The translations under genes were made by a program, and so were the position numbers. This document shows positions 19,949 through 29,050 of a DNA stretch of 64,000 bases, piece by piece. The notes under the pieces were generated by a model. That model did no database searches. It saw only the letters and a program-made list of their open reading frames with translations, and had not been told where the DNA came from. This DNA is from Staphylococcus caprae (lineage in GTDB: Bacteria > Bacillota > Bacilli > Staphylococcales > Staphylococcaceae), in contig NZ_PPRT01000031.1 in NCBI RefSeq assembly GCF_002902725.1, forward strand, positions 41,965-105,964. The letters run 5' to 3'. The stretch's first letter is position 1. Each line of letters begins with the position of its first letter.

Positions 19949-20800
19949 ATGGAAACGGATTATATTAAAGATGTACTAGAAGTTGCTAAATATAAAAGCT
20001 TTAATAAAGCTTCTGAAGTAATGAATATAAGTACCCCAGCGATTAGAAAAAGAATTACAGCAATTGAAAATGAATTAAATCAAAAAATTTTTGTTAGAAA
20101 TAGCAAGGGGGCTTTTTTAACAAAAGAAGGGCGATTAATTTTAGAAAAACTAAAATTAGTTTATGAAAAAATTGAAAGTATAAAGGTATCTGAATCTAAT
20201 CTAAACGGCAATACTATTAGACTGGGGATATTACCTAGCTTTTATCCTATTAACATTAAGGAAATTCAAAATAGTGATTGTTATAACTTTCAGATTTTAA
20301 TTAACGACAATACTATTAGTTTGATAGATGCGTTAAAAGATAAAAAAATAGATGTAGCTATTGGCGATATTACTAACTTGAGAATCGATGATTTTTATAC
20401 TGAAGAATTATATGGTGAAGATTATTTTGTCATTTACTCTAAGGAGAGAGGAGAGTTGAATAATTCGGACATAAATATTTCAGCAGAACAGATTTATGTC
20501 CAAACACCTCCATGTGATACCCTACGATTTATAAAAAGTAATTTCAAAAATACAAGAGAACATTTGGTTTATAATAATTACTTTGAAACAATTTTAGCTA
20601 ATGTTGCTACGAATAAAGGTATTACTCTTTTGCCATATTCTTATTTAGATAAGATAAATTTAAAGCTTAATTATACTAGACTTGAAAATCACGTGCGTAA
20701 AGTGGGACTAATTTCTTCAAGTAAATCACTGAATTCACGTGTATATGACATACTTAATAATCTAACTAAGACAACTCCCTCCTCTAAATATATGAATTGA
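19949..20800 (+). CDS. LysR family transcriptional regulator
   Basis: 283 residues. The N-terminal helix-turn-helix reads KSFNKASEVMNISTPAIRKRITAIENELNQKIFVR (residues 15-49), followed by the linker helix and a periplasmic-binding-like effector domain (GNTIRLGILPSF from residue 88; DVAIGDI). Start ATG after AAGGAG. It is divergent from the MFS exporter, which it probably controls. Both genes look AT-rich compared with glcP or mqo. Confidence 0.88.
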   Translation: METDYIKDVLEVAKYKSFNKASEVMNISTPAIRKRITAIENELNQKIFVRNSKGAFLTKEGRLILEKLKLVYEKIESIKVSESNLNGNTIRLGILPSFYPINIKEIQNSDCYNFQILINDNTISLIDALKDKKIDVAIGDITNLRIDDFYTEELYGEDYFVIYSKERGELNNSDINISAEQIYVQTPPCDTLRFIKSNFKNTREHLVYNNYFETILANVATNKGITLLPYSYLDKINLKLNYTRLENHVRKVGLISSSKSLNSRVYDILNNLTKTTPSSKYMN

Positions 20801-20898
20801 AGTAGAATGACTACTCAAATTATAAATGTGTAAGTTTTTCATTCTCTGAAAATTAAATTATACTGAAGTTGTATTGATAAAATGTGGGGGTGGATAAA

Positions 20899-21408
20899 AT
20901 GGATGTAAGATTTCCTATAGGAGAATTGGAATTACCTAACCAAGTGAGTTTAGTCGACGTGAAACGATGGATGAGTGAGGTAGAAAGATATATTGACCAA
21001 CTCAAAAACGTCGTAAATGGAATTTCAGAGGAAGAGTTGAAGAAAAGATATCGTGAGGGTAGTTGGACGGTGAGACAACTTGTCCATCATATTGCAGATT
21101 CTCAGTTACAGTTATTCAGCCGTTTGAAATTAGCGTTAACTGAAGAAAATCCGTCAGCACCTGAGTTTGATCAAAATCAATGGGTAGATTTGGCGGATTC
21201 AGAATTACCAATTGAAGTATCTATTCAATTGCTTGAGGGGTTAAACAAACGTGTAGTAGCAATTGGAGAAAATGTCACAGAAGAACAACTTGATAGACAA
21301 GTTAATTTAGTAGGAACAGGTGAGCTCACAGTTGGATTCTTATTAGCTAAATTATCTTGGCATGAACGTCATCATCTTGAACATATTAAAATTGCGCTAT
21401 CTCAATAA
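20899..21408 (+). CDS. DinB/YfiT-type metal-dependent transferase (bacillithiol S-transferase-like)
   Basis: 169 residues from ATG 20899, placed 5 bp after GGGGGTGG; the GTG at 20884 overlaps that site. Four-helix DinB fold with metal-ligand histidines in QLVHHIADSQ (around residue 56) and HERHHLEHIK (around residue 157), the YfiT/BstA pattern. In Bacillus and Staphylococcus these enzymes transfer bacillithiol to electrophiles. That role is family-level inference. Confidence 0.8.
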   Translation: MDVRFPIGELELPNQVSLVDVKRWMSEVERYIDQLKNVVNGISEEELKKRYREGSWTVRQLVHHIADSQLQLFSRLKLALTEENPSAPEFDQNQWVDLADSELPIEVSIQLLEGLNKRVVAIGENVTEEQLDRQVNLVGTGELTVGFLLAKLSWHERHHLEHIKIALSQ

Positions 21409-21447
21409 ACAAGAGGGTAGGCAGTCTAAAATTGAAGAACTTGATTT

Positions 21448-21484
21448 AAGCATTGGTAAATTTTCATCTTTATCAATGCTTTTT
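21448..21484 (+). terminator. Terminator of DinB/YfiT gene
   Basis: AAGCATTG-TA pairs with TA-CAATGCTT and runs into TTTTTC. Confidence 0.7.
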
Positions 21485-21665
21485 CACTTTGAACGAAATA
21501 CCCTCATTAGATGCAATTATTTTACGCTTTAATCATAGAAATGCCTATAATTTGTAAGAAAAAGTGACAACACTGTTATACCTAATTGTGTTTCATTCAG
21601 TATCCAATGTGTAATAGTTGAGTGTGTAATCAATGAAAAGAAGGTAATTGTAAGGAGGAAAATAT

Positions 21666-21875
21666 ATGTCTGAAGAAAAAGGTTGCGTAAAGTGCGGTCA
21701 CACTGAAATCGAGGAAGGAACACTTTCGGCGACTGGATCAGGTTTATCGAAAATGTTCGACATTCAACATAATAATTTTAAAACAATTACATGTACAAAT
21801 TGTGGTTATACTGAGTTTTATAAAGAAAGTGCAAATCGTACAAGTGACTTTATAGATTTATTCTTTGGAGGATAA
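21666..21875 (+). CDS. Small zinc ribbon protein
   Basis: 69 residues with two CxxC knuckles (GCVKCG at residues 6-11 and CTNCG near residue 44), the four-Cys zinc ribbon layout. AAGGAGG precedes the ATG by 7 bp. Family members are annotated as zinc-finger nucleic-acid-binding proteins; its actual partner is unknown. The short C-terminal IDLFFGG is family-typical. It is likely monocistronic, ending in the terminator at 22003. Confidence 0.82.
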   Translation: MSEEKGCVKCGHTEIEEGTLSATGSGLSKMFDIQHNNFKTITCTNCGYTEFYKESANRTSDFIDLFFGG

Positions 21876-22002
21876 AACTTCATGGTTTAGATAATCGTAT
21901 TCATTTATGACGAATAAAAATTTAATCACTCAGTCTGTACTCACAAACAGATTTGTATCATTCATTGAGTAGAATTAGTAAACTAAATAAGCATACTATC
22001 AA

Positions 22003-22029
22003 ATGAGCTGAAATAATGCTCATTTTTTA
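22003..22029 (+). terminator. Terminator between zinc ribbon gene and rarD
   Basis: AAATGAGC pairs with GCTCATTT around a 9-base loop, followed by TTTTATTTT. Confidence 0.75.
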
Positions 22030-22055
22030 TTTTACATAGAGTGAGGGGGCTTATC

Positions 22056-22954
22056 ATGGCATCTGAGTATAAAAAGGGAATATTTTTTGCATTAGGCGCG
22101 TATGTATTATGGGGTATTCTTCCTATGTACTGGGAGCTCATCAATCATATTGGCGCTTTCGAAATACTTGCTTTTAGAATCATTTTCTCAATGATTTTTA
22201 TGATTCTTGTACTTATCGTAGGACGCAATCAACGACAAGCGTTCATCAGAGATGTGAATCAGTTATTTTCACATCCTATACAACTCATCGCAATTATTGT
22301 GGCTGGATATGTGATTACGATTAATTGGGGAACCTTTATCTGGGCCGTAACGAATGGTCATGTACTTCAAGTCTAGGTTATTATATTAATCCTCTAGTCA
22401 GTATTGTGCTTGCACTTATTTTCTTAAAAGAGAGATTCAACAAATTTGAATGGCTAGCAATTATCTTTGCATTAATCGGTGTACTCTATATGACAATTAA
22501 AATTGGAGAATTTCCATTCGTATCTATCATGCTTGCACTATCGTTTGGCGTCTATGGTCTCCTTAAGAAGGTTGTTCACATTGATGCGATTAGTAGTATA
22601 GCTATCGAATGCATTGTAACTGCACCAGCGGGTATTATATATGTCATTTATTTATGGCAACAACATCATATGACATTTGGTTTCAACATGTCATCGTTTT
22701 GGCTTATCTTTTTAGGGGCAGTCACAGCGATTCCATTAATACTGTTCTCTGCAGGAGCGAAACGTATACCTTTATCACTGACAGGATTTATTCAATATGT
22801 AGGACCAACGATTATGTTTATACTTGGTATCTTTGTATTTAAAGAAAAATTCGATATCAATCAACTTATTACATTTATCTTTATCTGGATAGGAATTATT
22901 TTATACAGCATTTCTCAATATATGAATATTAAAAGAAATCCAATTGCAAAATAA
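22056..22954 (+). pseudogene. rarD: EamA family transporter RarD, frameshifted
   Basis: Ten-segment DMT/EamA permease of the RarD type, about 300 residues when whole. The first frame starts at ATG 22056 (after GTGAGGGGG) and ends at 22376 after INWGTFIWAVTNGHVLQ. The second frame picks up at SLGYYINPLVS (about 22367) and runs to 22954. RarD proteins normally read GHVLQ-A-SLGYY here. The DNA CAAGTCTAGG would become CAAGCAAGTCTAGG with four bases restored, so loss of one CAAG from a tandem pair is a simple explanation (inference). As it stands the protein is cut after about four membrane segments. Confidence 0.85.
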
Positions 22955-23001
22955 TGACTTCATTATATTTTCTCAGTAAAAGGCACATATATTTAAAAAA
23001 C

Positions 23002-23035
23002 AGCACCCTCACATTCATTTGAAGTGTAGGGTGCT
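23002..23035. terminator. Convergent terminator between rarD and the MMPL exporter
   Basis: AGCACCCT pairs with AGGGTGCT with inner ACA/TGT pairs. The minus strand has a T-rich tail, the plus strand a weaker one. Confidence 0.75.
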
Positions 23036-23056
23036 ATTTCTATATCTAGCGATCAT

Positions 23057-25537
23057 TTATTTTTCTTTGTTATTCATCTTAAATGGCCACCAATTTCCTT
23101 TACCAAATGTAGCCACCATAGACGGAATGAATAAAGGTAAGATGAGTAAGTTATAAATAAGCAATCCAATAATTAATACGGTAGCGATTTGCATTAATGT
23201 GAGCGCACCAGATGTATAAAGTGCTGCCACCGTTCCGATAATAATGACACATGCTGTAATAATAACTGTACCCATTTTCTTCATAGCAGTAATCAGTGCA
23301 GTATGAATATCATCGTTTTGAACCTCTTCGTTAAATCGATTGAGTAAGAAAATAGCATAATCGATACCCAGTGAGAAGAGAGTAACTAAACTAAAGAATG
23401 GTACGACAAGTAATACGCCATTACCACCGAATGCATGATCGAATATGAGATTAGCAATACTCATTGATACATAGTATGTGAGGAGTATTGAGAACATCAT
23501 ATATAGTGGCATAATAATTGAGCGTTTAAATATAACGAGTACGATAAATGTGATTAATGACATGAGTATAATCACTTTTTGCATATCTGAATTAATTGTG
23601 TGGTCTAAATCAGAGTTTTGTGACGTAATCCCACCATATTCAATTTTACTGTGATCAAAGCTTGTATCATTCGTTTGATTTGAAACTGTATCCTTAATGT
23701 CATTTAATGTTTTAAACGCAGACTTAGAATAAGGATTTTTATCAAGCTCTACGTTGAGCAGTACAACTTTTCCATTATCATCACTGTACTGATGAATGGC
23801 TTGTTTCATATCTTTGTTTTTCATCATGTCATCAGAGATATACATACCAGATTGATTCACGCTCTTATCGTTGGCCATACCGTCTAAGTAAGATTGAATC
23901 TCTTTTTGACCGTTCATTACTTTTTGGTTACCTTGTTGGGCTTGTTGTAAGCCTTGAGATAATTGACCAGCTTGTTGCGTGATACTTTGTGATGCAGCTT
24001 GTGGATTTTGAGAACCTTGTTGCATTTGTTGTTGAACCTTTTCAGAGTTAGTATAAGGCTCAACTTTACTTTGCATATCTCCTAAGCCACTATTCACTTG
24101 TCCTAAGCCATTATTAGCTTTATTTAATTTCTTCTGAATCGTATCAAGTTGATTTGTTGCTGAAAGTTGTTTGATTGGTGTACCTGTAGGACGAGTGACT
24201 GTGTTTACGCCTTTCACACCATCTATTTTATTAATACTTTTAGAAAGTGATTCGAGATCTCCTAATCCCTTGCTCGTTGTTAATTTGTGGTCGTCTTTAA
24301 TGGCAATAGTGACAGGGAAGGCTTCACCAAGTTCAAATTTATCTTTAATGATGTTGATGGCTTTAACTGAGTGATAGCTATCACTAATTTCATTTGTGTT
24401 ATCGTAAGTGATTTTATTAGGTGTAAAGTAAATTAATGGGATAAATACTGCGAGTATCACTAAGATAGTGAGGAATGCATTTTTAATTGAAAATGAACCC
24501 AACTTACCCCAGAACTTGTTATCTTTGTGGCTTGTAGATTTCTTACTAGGCCAAAAGATTTTTTCACCTAACAATGACATAATCAATGGTAATAATGTGT
24601 AAATAACGAGCATTAAACAAATAACACCAATACCAATGCCAATGGCAGATTTAAATAAGTCGAATTTAGCAAATAAAATGACTAAGAAACTTACGAAAAT
24701 TGTAAGTCCACATAATAAGATGGTTTTACCACCACTTACAAACGTGTTATAAACAGCAGTTATTTTATCATTTTTACCTAGTTCTTCTTTGAAGCGGTTG
24801 AGTAATAAAATACAATAATCTGTGCCAATACCGAATAGTAAAGCTACGAGGAACGGCTGAATATATACGGACACTGGGAAATCAAAGTATTTTACTAATA
24901 TCGCTACAATTGCAGAACTAAATACATATGAAATACCCACAATAAATAATGGGATGAATGGTGTGACTACTGAGCGGAACACCGCAAATAAAATAATTAA
25001 AATGAGAATGACCGTAACAATTTCAGTTTTTTGTAAGCCTGCATCAGCACTTTTATTAATATCTTTGGTCATTAAATCATTATTTGTTAAATACACACCT
25101 TTGAAATGTTGGTCGATTTTGTTGATATTGTTTGCGACTTTTTCAGAGTTACTAGATTTTAACTCTATCGGAAGCATGACCGTTTTCTTATCTTTAGAAA
25201 CGACTTTATTGAATGTTTCTTTATTAGTATATGGTGAGATGACGTTATCAACGTTATCTACTTTTTTAATTTTTTTAATATAAGATTCTAATTGGTCGTT
25301 TCCATTACTGTTAATCGGTTTCTTCAAGTCGATGACAGCGACCATAGAATTAGAGTTTGCACCGACATCTTTTAACATTTGTTCATATTTTTGTGATGTA
25401 GTATCACTCGGAGGCTTAATTTCACCTTTCTCTTTTGCAAGTTGAGATAAATTAGGTGAGAAAATAAGGGATAGAGCGATAACAATAATCACTAATATGG
25501 ATATCGGCCATTTAAATTTTAATAAAGCCTTCATCAT
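23057..25537 (-). CDS. farE: MMPL/RND family exporter, FarE-like
   Basis: 826-residue RND permease with two halves, each having one N-terminal segment, a large extracellular loop and a cluster of five more segments. The paired motifs are GIGTDYCILLLNRFKEEL (first half) and SLGIDYAIFLLNRFNEEV (second half). The first loop holds a long Q-rich probable coiled coil (about residues 460-540). Length and organisation match S. aureus FarE, which exports antimicrobial fatty acids under the TetR regulator FarR; a TetR gene is divergent here too. AGGAGG lies 5 bp before the start. It follows the amidohydrolase by 9 bp, so the two form an operon. Orthology to FarE is likely, not proven. Confidence 0.75.
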   Translation of the reverse strand: MMKALLKFKWPISILVIIVIALSLIFSPNLSQLAKEKGEIKPPSDTTSQKYEQMLKDVGANSNSMVAVIDLKKPINSNGNDQLESYIKKIKKVDNVDNVISPYTNKETFNKVVSKDKKTVMLPIELKSSNSEKVANNINKIDQHFKGVYLTNNDLMTKDINKSADAGLQKTEIVTVILILIILFAVFRSVVTPFIPLFIVGISYVFSSAIVAILVKYFDFPVSVYIQPFLVALLFGIGTDYCILLLNRFKEELGKNDKITAVYNTFVSGGKTILLCGLTIFVSFLVILFAKFDLFKSAIGIGIGVICLMLVIYTLLPLIMSLLGEKIFWPSKKSTSHKDNKFWGKLGSFSIKNAFLTILVILAVFIPLIYFTPNKITYDNTNEISDSYHSVKAINIIKDKFELGEAFPVTIAIKDDHKLTTSKGLGDLESLSKSINKIDGVKGVNTVTRPTGTPIKQLSATNQLDTIQKKLNKANNGLGQVNSGLGDMQSKVEPYTNSEKVQQQMQQGSQNPQAASQSITQQAGQLSQGLQQAQQGNQKVMNGQKEIQSYLDGMANDKSVNQSGMYISDDMMKNKDMKQAIHQYSDDNGKVVLLNVELDKNPYSKSAFKTLNDIKDTVSNQTNDTSFDHSKIEYGGITSQNSDLDHTINSDMQKVIILMSLITFIVLVIFKRSIIMPLYMMFSILLTYYVSMSIANLIFDHAFGGNGVLLVVPFFSLVTLFSLGIDYAIFLLNRFNEEVQNDDIHTALITAMKKMGTVIITACVIIIGTVAALYTSGALTLMQIATVLIIGLLIYNLLILPLFIPSMVATFGKGNWWPFKMNNKEK

Positions 25538-25546
25538 TTTTTCCTC

Positions 25547-26626
25547 CTATTTCAAAATTTGAGCAGTATTTCCTTGGAAAATATTTTGTTTATCATTTTC
25601 ATTAAAATACCTAGATTCTTCAATATTTTTCTCCATTTTGGCAATCCAATCATTTGGGGCATAATGTGCATCTGAACCAAATAAAATATGTGATTTGTCC
25701 GTTACTTCATTTAAACTGGCGAATGCCGATTCACCTGTTGATAGTGCTGTATCATAATAAAATTGACGCATATAATCTTCAGCAGATTGTGATAAAGTGC
25801 TCCAACGATCCAACCCTTTTTTATATGTTTTGAACATTTTAGCGTATCGAATTGGATGTTTGGCAACTTCTTTAGCTAAATCTGATTTTTTACCAGTAAT
25901 AAATGATTTAAGTCTATTTTTAGGATCTTCCATTACATATTTTTGAGTATTTAACGTTTCATTAATACGCCATTTCAAATACGGTAAGGTTCCACCAGCA
26001 TGCGCTAAGATAAATTTAATATTTGAATAGCGCTCCATCGTTCCACTGAAAATTAAATTCGAAGCAGCACGTGTTGTATTAAAAGTAAATTCTTCAATAA
26101 AGTCAGCAAATACAAATTGAGGTGCTTTAAACCGAGATGATGCAGAACTTGGATGGACGAATACAATGGCATCACGTTGATTCAAGTTAGCCATCACTTT
26201 ATCAAATTCATCGTCACCTAAATAAGATTGATCATAGTTTGAAAGCAAACCTACACCATCTAGTTTTAAAACATCTAAAGCATATTCGATTTCTTTAATC
26301 GTTTCTTTAACGTGAGGCATAGGAAGTAATGCTAAACATTTAAATCTTCCTGGATAGGTGCGCTTAAGTTCAGCTTGATACTCATTAACTTCACGTGCGA
26401 CTTTCGCTGCTTGTTTTCTTTTAAAAGGTAATGTCGCTGGTTCTGAGATAGATGTGACACCAACTTGAATGTTCAATGCATCCATCATTTGAATACTATC
26501 TTGAGGTTCCCAATTTTTGATAGGGTAGCCACCCGCAGTGGTAACGCCAATTTTCTTTAATGCATCTTTATAAATTTTGGGAATAATATGGTGATGAATA
26601 TCTATAATCTCTCGTTTATTATTCAT
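25547..26626 (-). CDS. Amidohydrolase 2 family metal-dependent hydrolase/decarboxylase (ACMSD-like)
   Basis: 359-residue TIM-barrel metalloenzyme. Metal ligands and landmarks: IDIHHH near residue 9 (HxH), FVHPSS near residue 156, LAHAGG near residue 208, and FGSDAHYAP near residue 317, the order found in amidohydrolase_2/ACMSD proteins. The substrate is unknown. It is the first gene of an operon with the MMPL exporter (9 bp apart) and divergent from a TetR regulator, so it may act on a compound related to the pump's substrate (inference). Confidence 0.83.
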   Translation of the reverse strand: MNNKREIIDIHHHIIPKIYKDALKKIGVTTAGGYPIKNWEPQDSIQMMDALNIQVGVTSISEPATLPFKRKQAAKVAREVNEYQAELKRTYPGRFKCLALLPMPHVKETIKEIEYALDVLKLDGVGLLSNYDQSYLGDDEFDKVMANLNQRDAIVFVHPSSASSRFKAPQFVFADFIEEFTFNTTRAASNLIFSGTMERYSNIKFILAHAGGTLPYLKWRINETLNTQKYVMEDPKNRLKSFITGKKSDLAKEVAKHPIRYAKMFKTYKKGLDRWSTLSQSAEDYMRQFYYDTALSTGESAFASLNEVTDKSHILFGSDAHYAPNDWIAKMEKNIEESRYFNENDKQNIFQGNTAQILK

Positions 26627-26829
26627 AATAAGAACCTCCCTTTATTAATTACCGTTGATTTCTGATACAATATAATCAAACTTAATAGACGATGTGTCTA
26701 TTAGATAAAATAGCACAGAAGAATAAGAATGTCCTCCTTAAAATTTTGAGGAAAACGACTTAATAAACAAATTAGGATGAAATGTTAATTAAATTAGATT
26801 TAATAGACTTAAGTTAGGAGTTGTCTAGA

Positions 26830-27555
26830 ATGGATAAACGTCAAATTAGAACAAATAAGTATTTGAAAAAGGGATTAACACAACTAATGAATGAGGAAAG
26901 TTATTCAAAAATTACGATTCAGCAACTTGCGAATGCAGCAAATATCAACAGAAGTACTTTTTATTTGCATTATAAAAGTAAAGATGACTTCCTTAACTCA
27001 ATTATTGAAGAAACAATCAATGAAATGATTGAATATGTGAAAAGTAATCCAATGAATGAAGATGAGATTTTCAACATTGATTTTGAAATTTCATTTTATA
27101 GATTATTAGAATTTATTGAACTTAACTTTGAATTTATCAAAGTGCTAATTATGAATATGAATAATACGTATTTCAGGGCTTTACTTGTTCAAAAAGTAAG
27201 AGAGGAAATCTATTACCCTTTACTGGAGAAAAACAATGTGAACATTGACTTTAAAAAGGATATTATATTGAACCATACAATATATGGACATTTAGGGGTT
27301 ATTGAACGCTGGATGAATAGTGAAGTGGAATATGGATCACATTATATAGCTAAAGTACTCGTGGAAATTTCAAACCATCCCGTCCACCAAATGTTAGGAA
27401 TAGAAGCCGAGTGTAATGAAAAAAGAATCGCCCTAAAAAGAGCGATTCAAAACTACATAATACCAATTAATTTCATCCATAGCGAACCTAAACCAATCCA
27501 AATGATAAAGTACACGATACCGAGTACGAGGTTCATCAGCCACCAACGTTTCTGA
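26830..27555 (+). CDS. TetR family regulator with unusually extended C-terminus
   Basis: Reads 241 residues from ATG 26830 (TTAGGAG 9 bp upstream). Helix-turn-helix: ITIQQLANAANINRSTFYLHYKSKDDFL (about residues 27-54). It is divergent from the amidohydrolase-MMPL operon and probably represses it, as FarR does for FarE. Oddity: relatives are about 180-200 residues, but this frame continues through the DASS gene terminator (27418-27448) and 103 bp antisense to that gene. In another frame TAATGA lies right before the hairpin (around 27430 upstream), so a small indel or stop loss near codon 195 is suspected. The DNA-binding and ligand domains look whole. Confidence 0.78.
   Translation: MDKRQIRTNKYLKKGLTQLMNEESYSKITIQQLANAANINRSTFYLHYKSKDDFLNSIIEETINEMIEYVKSNPMNEDEIFNIDFEISFYRLLEFIELNFEFIKVLIMNMNNTYFRALLVQKVREEIYYPLLEKNNVNIDFKKDIILNHTIYGHLGVIERWMNSEVEYGSHYIAKVLVEISNHPVHQMLGIEAECNEKRIALKRAIQNYIIPINFIHSEPKPIQMIKYTIPSTRFISHQRF
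27418..27448 (-). terminator. Terminator of DASS transporter, inside the TetR frame
   Basis: On the minus strand GAATCGC pairs with GCGATTC, followed by TTTTTTCATT. It lies within the extended TetR reading frame on the other strand. Confidence 0.8.
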
Positions 27556-28871
27556 GATACATAACCTGATGCATAAAGGATTGGTGCCGGACCACTACTA
27601 TAATGCGTTGTTGAAGCAAGTAAGTTACCAAAGAAACCTAACATTAATGCGCTAAATAATGGTGGTGCTCCAGCTGCTACGGCTACACCTAGGAGTGCGG
27701 CATACATTGCACTGACGTGTGCCGTTGCACTTGCGAATAAATAGTGTGAATAGAAGAAGAATAAGATAAGTAAAATAAGTACGATTGGCCAACTAAATCC
27801 ACCTAAACTATGTGCGATGATTTTACTTAACCAAGGAATAAATCCTAGTTTATTTAACTGATCAGCCATAAGTACAAGAACTGAGAACCATACAAGTGTA
27901 TTCCACGCCCCAGTTTCATTTAAAATATCTTTCCAATTTAATACACCAGTAAGTAATAGAAGTGATAACGCAATAAATGCTGTGAGCGTTGCGTCAACAT
28001 TGATAAAGCTTCCTGTTACCCATAGTGCTAATGCGATGATAAAAATCGCAATCATAAATTTCTCCGCTAAAGATATTTTGCCCATTTCATCTAATTGTTC
28101 GTTTGCCCATTTTCTAGCGTTAGGCGTTTCTTTAACAGTTGGAGGGTACATCTTATAAATAATGAATGGAACAACAATAAGTGAAATAAGACCAGGCACG
28201 ATAGCTGCAATAAACCAATTCATCCATGTGATGTGAACATGTGCAGTCTTCTCTGCTAAACTTTGAGCAATAGGGTTACCAGCCATTGCCGTTAAGAACA
28301 TGGCTGCAGTAATTAAGTTGCCTTGGAATTCTGTGAAAATTAAAAAGGCACCCATCTTTCTTTCAGTACCATCTTTAGGTGTTGAACCAAATGATTCTGA
28401 AAGAGATTTGATAATAGGGAACATAATTCCGCCTGCACGTGCAGTGTTACTAGGTGTTGCTGGTGCTAAAATTAAATCAACACCAACGAGTGAATATGCT
28501 AGTCCTAACGTTTTCTTACCGAATAATTTAACGAATTGGAGTGCAATCCGTCGTCCAAGACCAGTTTTAACAAACCCTCTTGAAATGAAAAAGGCCATAG
28601 CGATTAGCCAGATACTACTATTACCAAATCCTTGAACAGCCGATTTAGTATCCATAATGCCAACGAGTACCATAATCGTAAAGCCAATGATAGATACAGC
28701 ACCGATGGTCATAGGTTGTGTAATACATGCGATAATCGTAGCAACAAAGATTGCGAACATGTACCAAGCTTGATCATTTAAGGCATCAGGTTTAAAAGGG
28801 GTAAGCGCCCAAATAATCAAACCTACGACAATTGGTAGGATGAATTTACGATATTTTACCGTATTCTCCAT
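27453..28871 (-). CDS. DASS family dicarboxylate/2-oxoglutarate-malate transporter
   Basis: 472-residue membrane protein of the divalent anion:Na+ symporter family, about 11-13 segments. Family landmarks: APATPSNTARAGG (first SNT-type substrate loop), GNLITAAMFLTAMAGNP, and in the second half FASATAHVSAMYAALLGVAVAAGAPP with STTHYSSGPAPI near the C-terminus. These fit the SodiT1/YflS 2-oxoglutarate-malate group. A near-perfect Fur-type box lies 91 bp upstream of the start. Confidence 0.85.
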   Translation of the reverse strand: MENTVKYRKFILPIVVGLIIWALTPFKPDALNDQAWYMFAIFVATIIACITQPMTIGAVSIIGFTIMVLVGIMDTKSAVQGFGNSSIWLIAMAFFISRGFVKTGLGRRIALQFVKLFGKKTLGLAYSLVGVDLILAPATPSNTARAGGIMFPIIKSLSESFGSTPKDGTERKMGAFLIFTEFQGNLITAAMFLTAMAGNPIAQSLAEKTAHVHITWMNWFIAAIVPGLISLIVVPFIIYKMYPPTVKETPNARKWANEQLDEMGKISLAEKFMIAIFIIALALWVTGSFINVDATLTAFIALSLLLLTGVLNWKDILNETGAWNTLVWFSVLVLMADQLNKLGFIPWLSKIIAHSLGGFSWPIVLILLILFFFYSHYLFASATAHVSAMYAALLGVAVAAGAPPLFSALMLGFFGNLLASTTHYSSGPAPILYASGYVSQKRWWLMNLVLGIVYFIIWIGLGSLWMKLIGIM

Positions 28872-28961
28872 AATAACTTTCCTTCTTTCTTTTAATGTTC
28901 TTTTTTACATTTCAATCATAGTCTTCTGAAAATGATATGTACAGACCTAAAAGAATTTTAA

Positions 28962-28976
28962 TGATAAAGATTATCA
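28962..28976. promoter_or_regulatory. Candidate Fur box upstream of the DASS transporter
   Basis: TGATAAAGATTATCA differs by one base from the core TGATAATNATTATCA. It lies between the DASS start (minus) and the DinB terminator, so the DASS gene is the only sensible target. Read by eye; binding is not shown. Confidence 0.5.
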
Positions 28977-29002
28977 ATAAAGGTGCTACACTTTTGAAAA
29001 CA

Positions 29003-29040
29003 TAAAAATTCCGACAGCTTAATCATAAGCCATCGGAATA
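29003..29040 (-). terminator. Terminator of DinB gene
   Basis: On the minus strand ATTCCGA-GGCTTA pairs with TAAGCT-TCGGAAT, followed by TTTTATG. Confidence 0.8.
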
Positions 29041-29050
29041 ATCAAACGGT

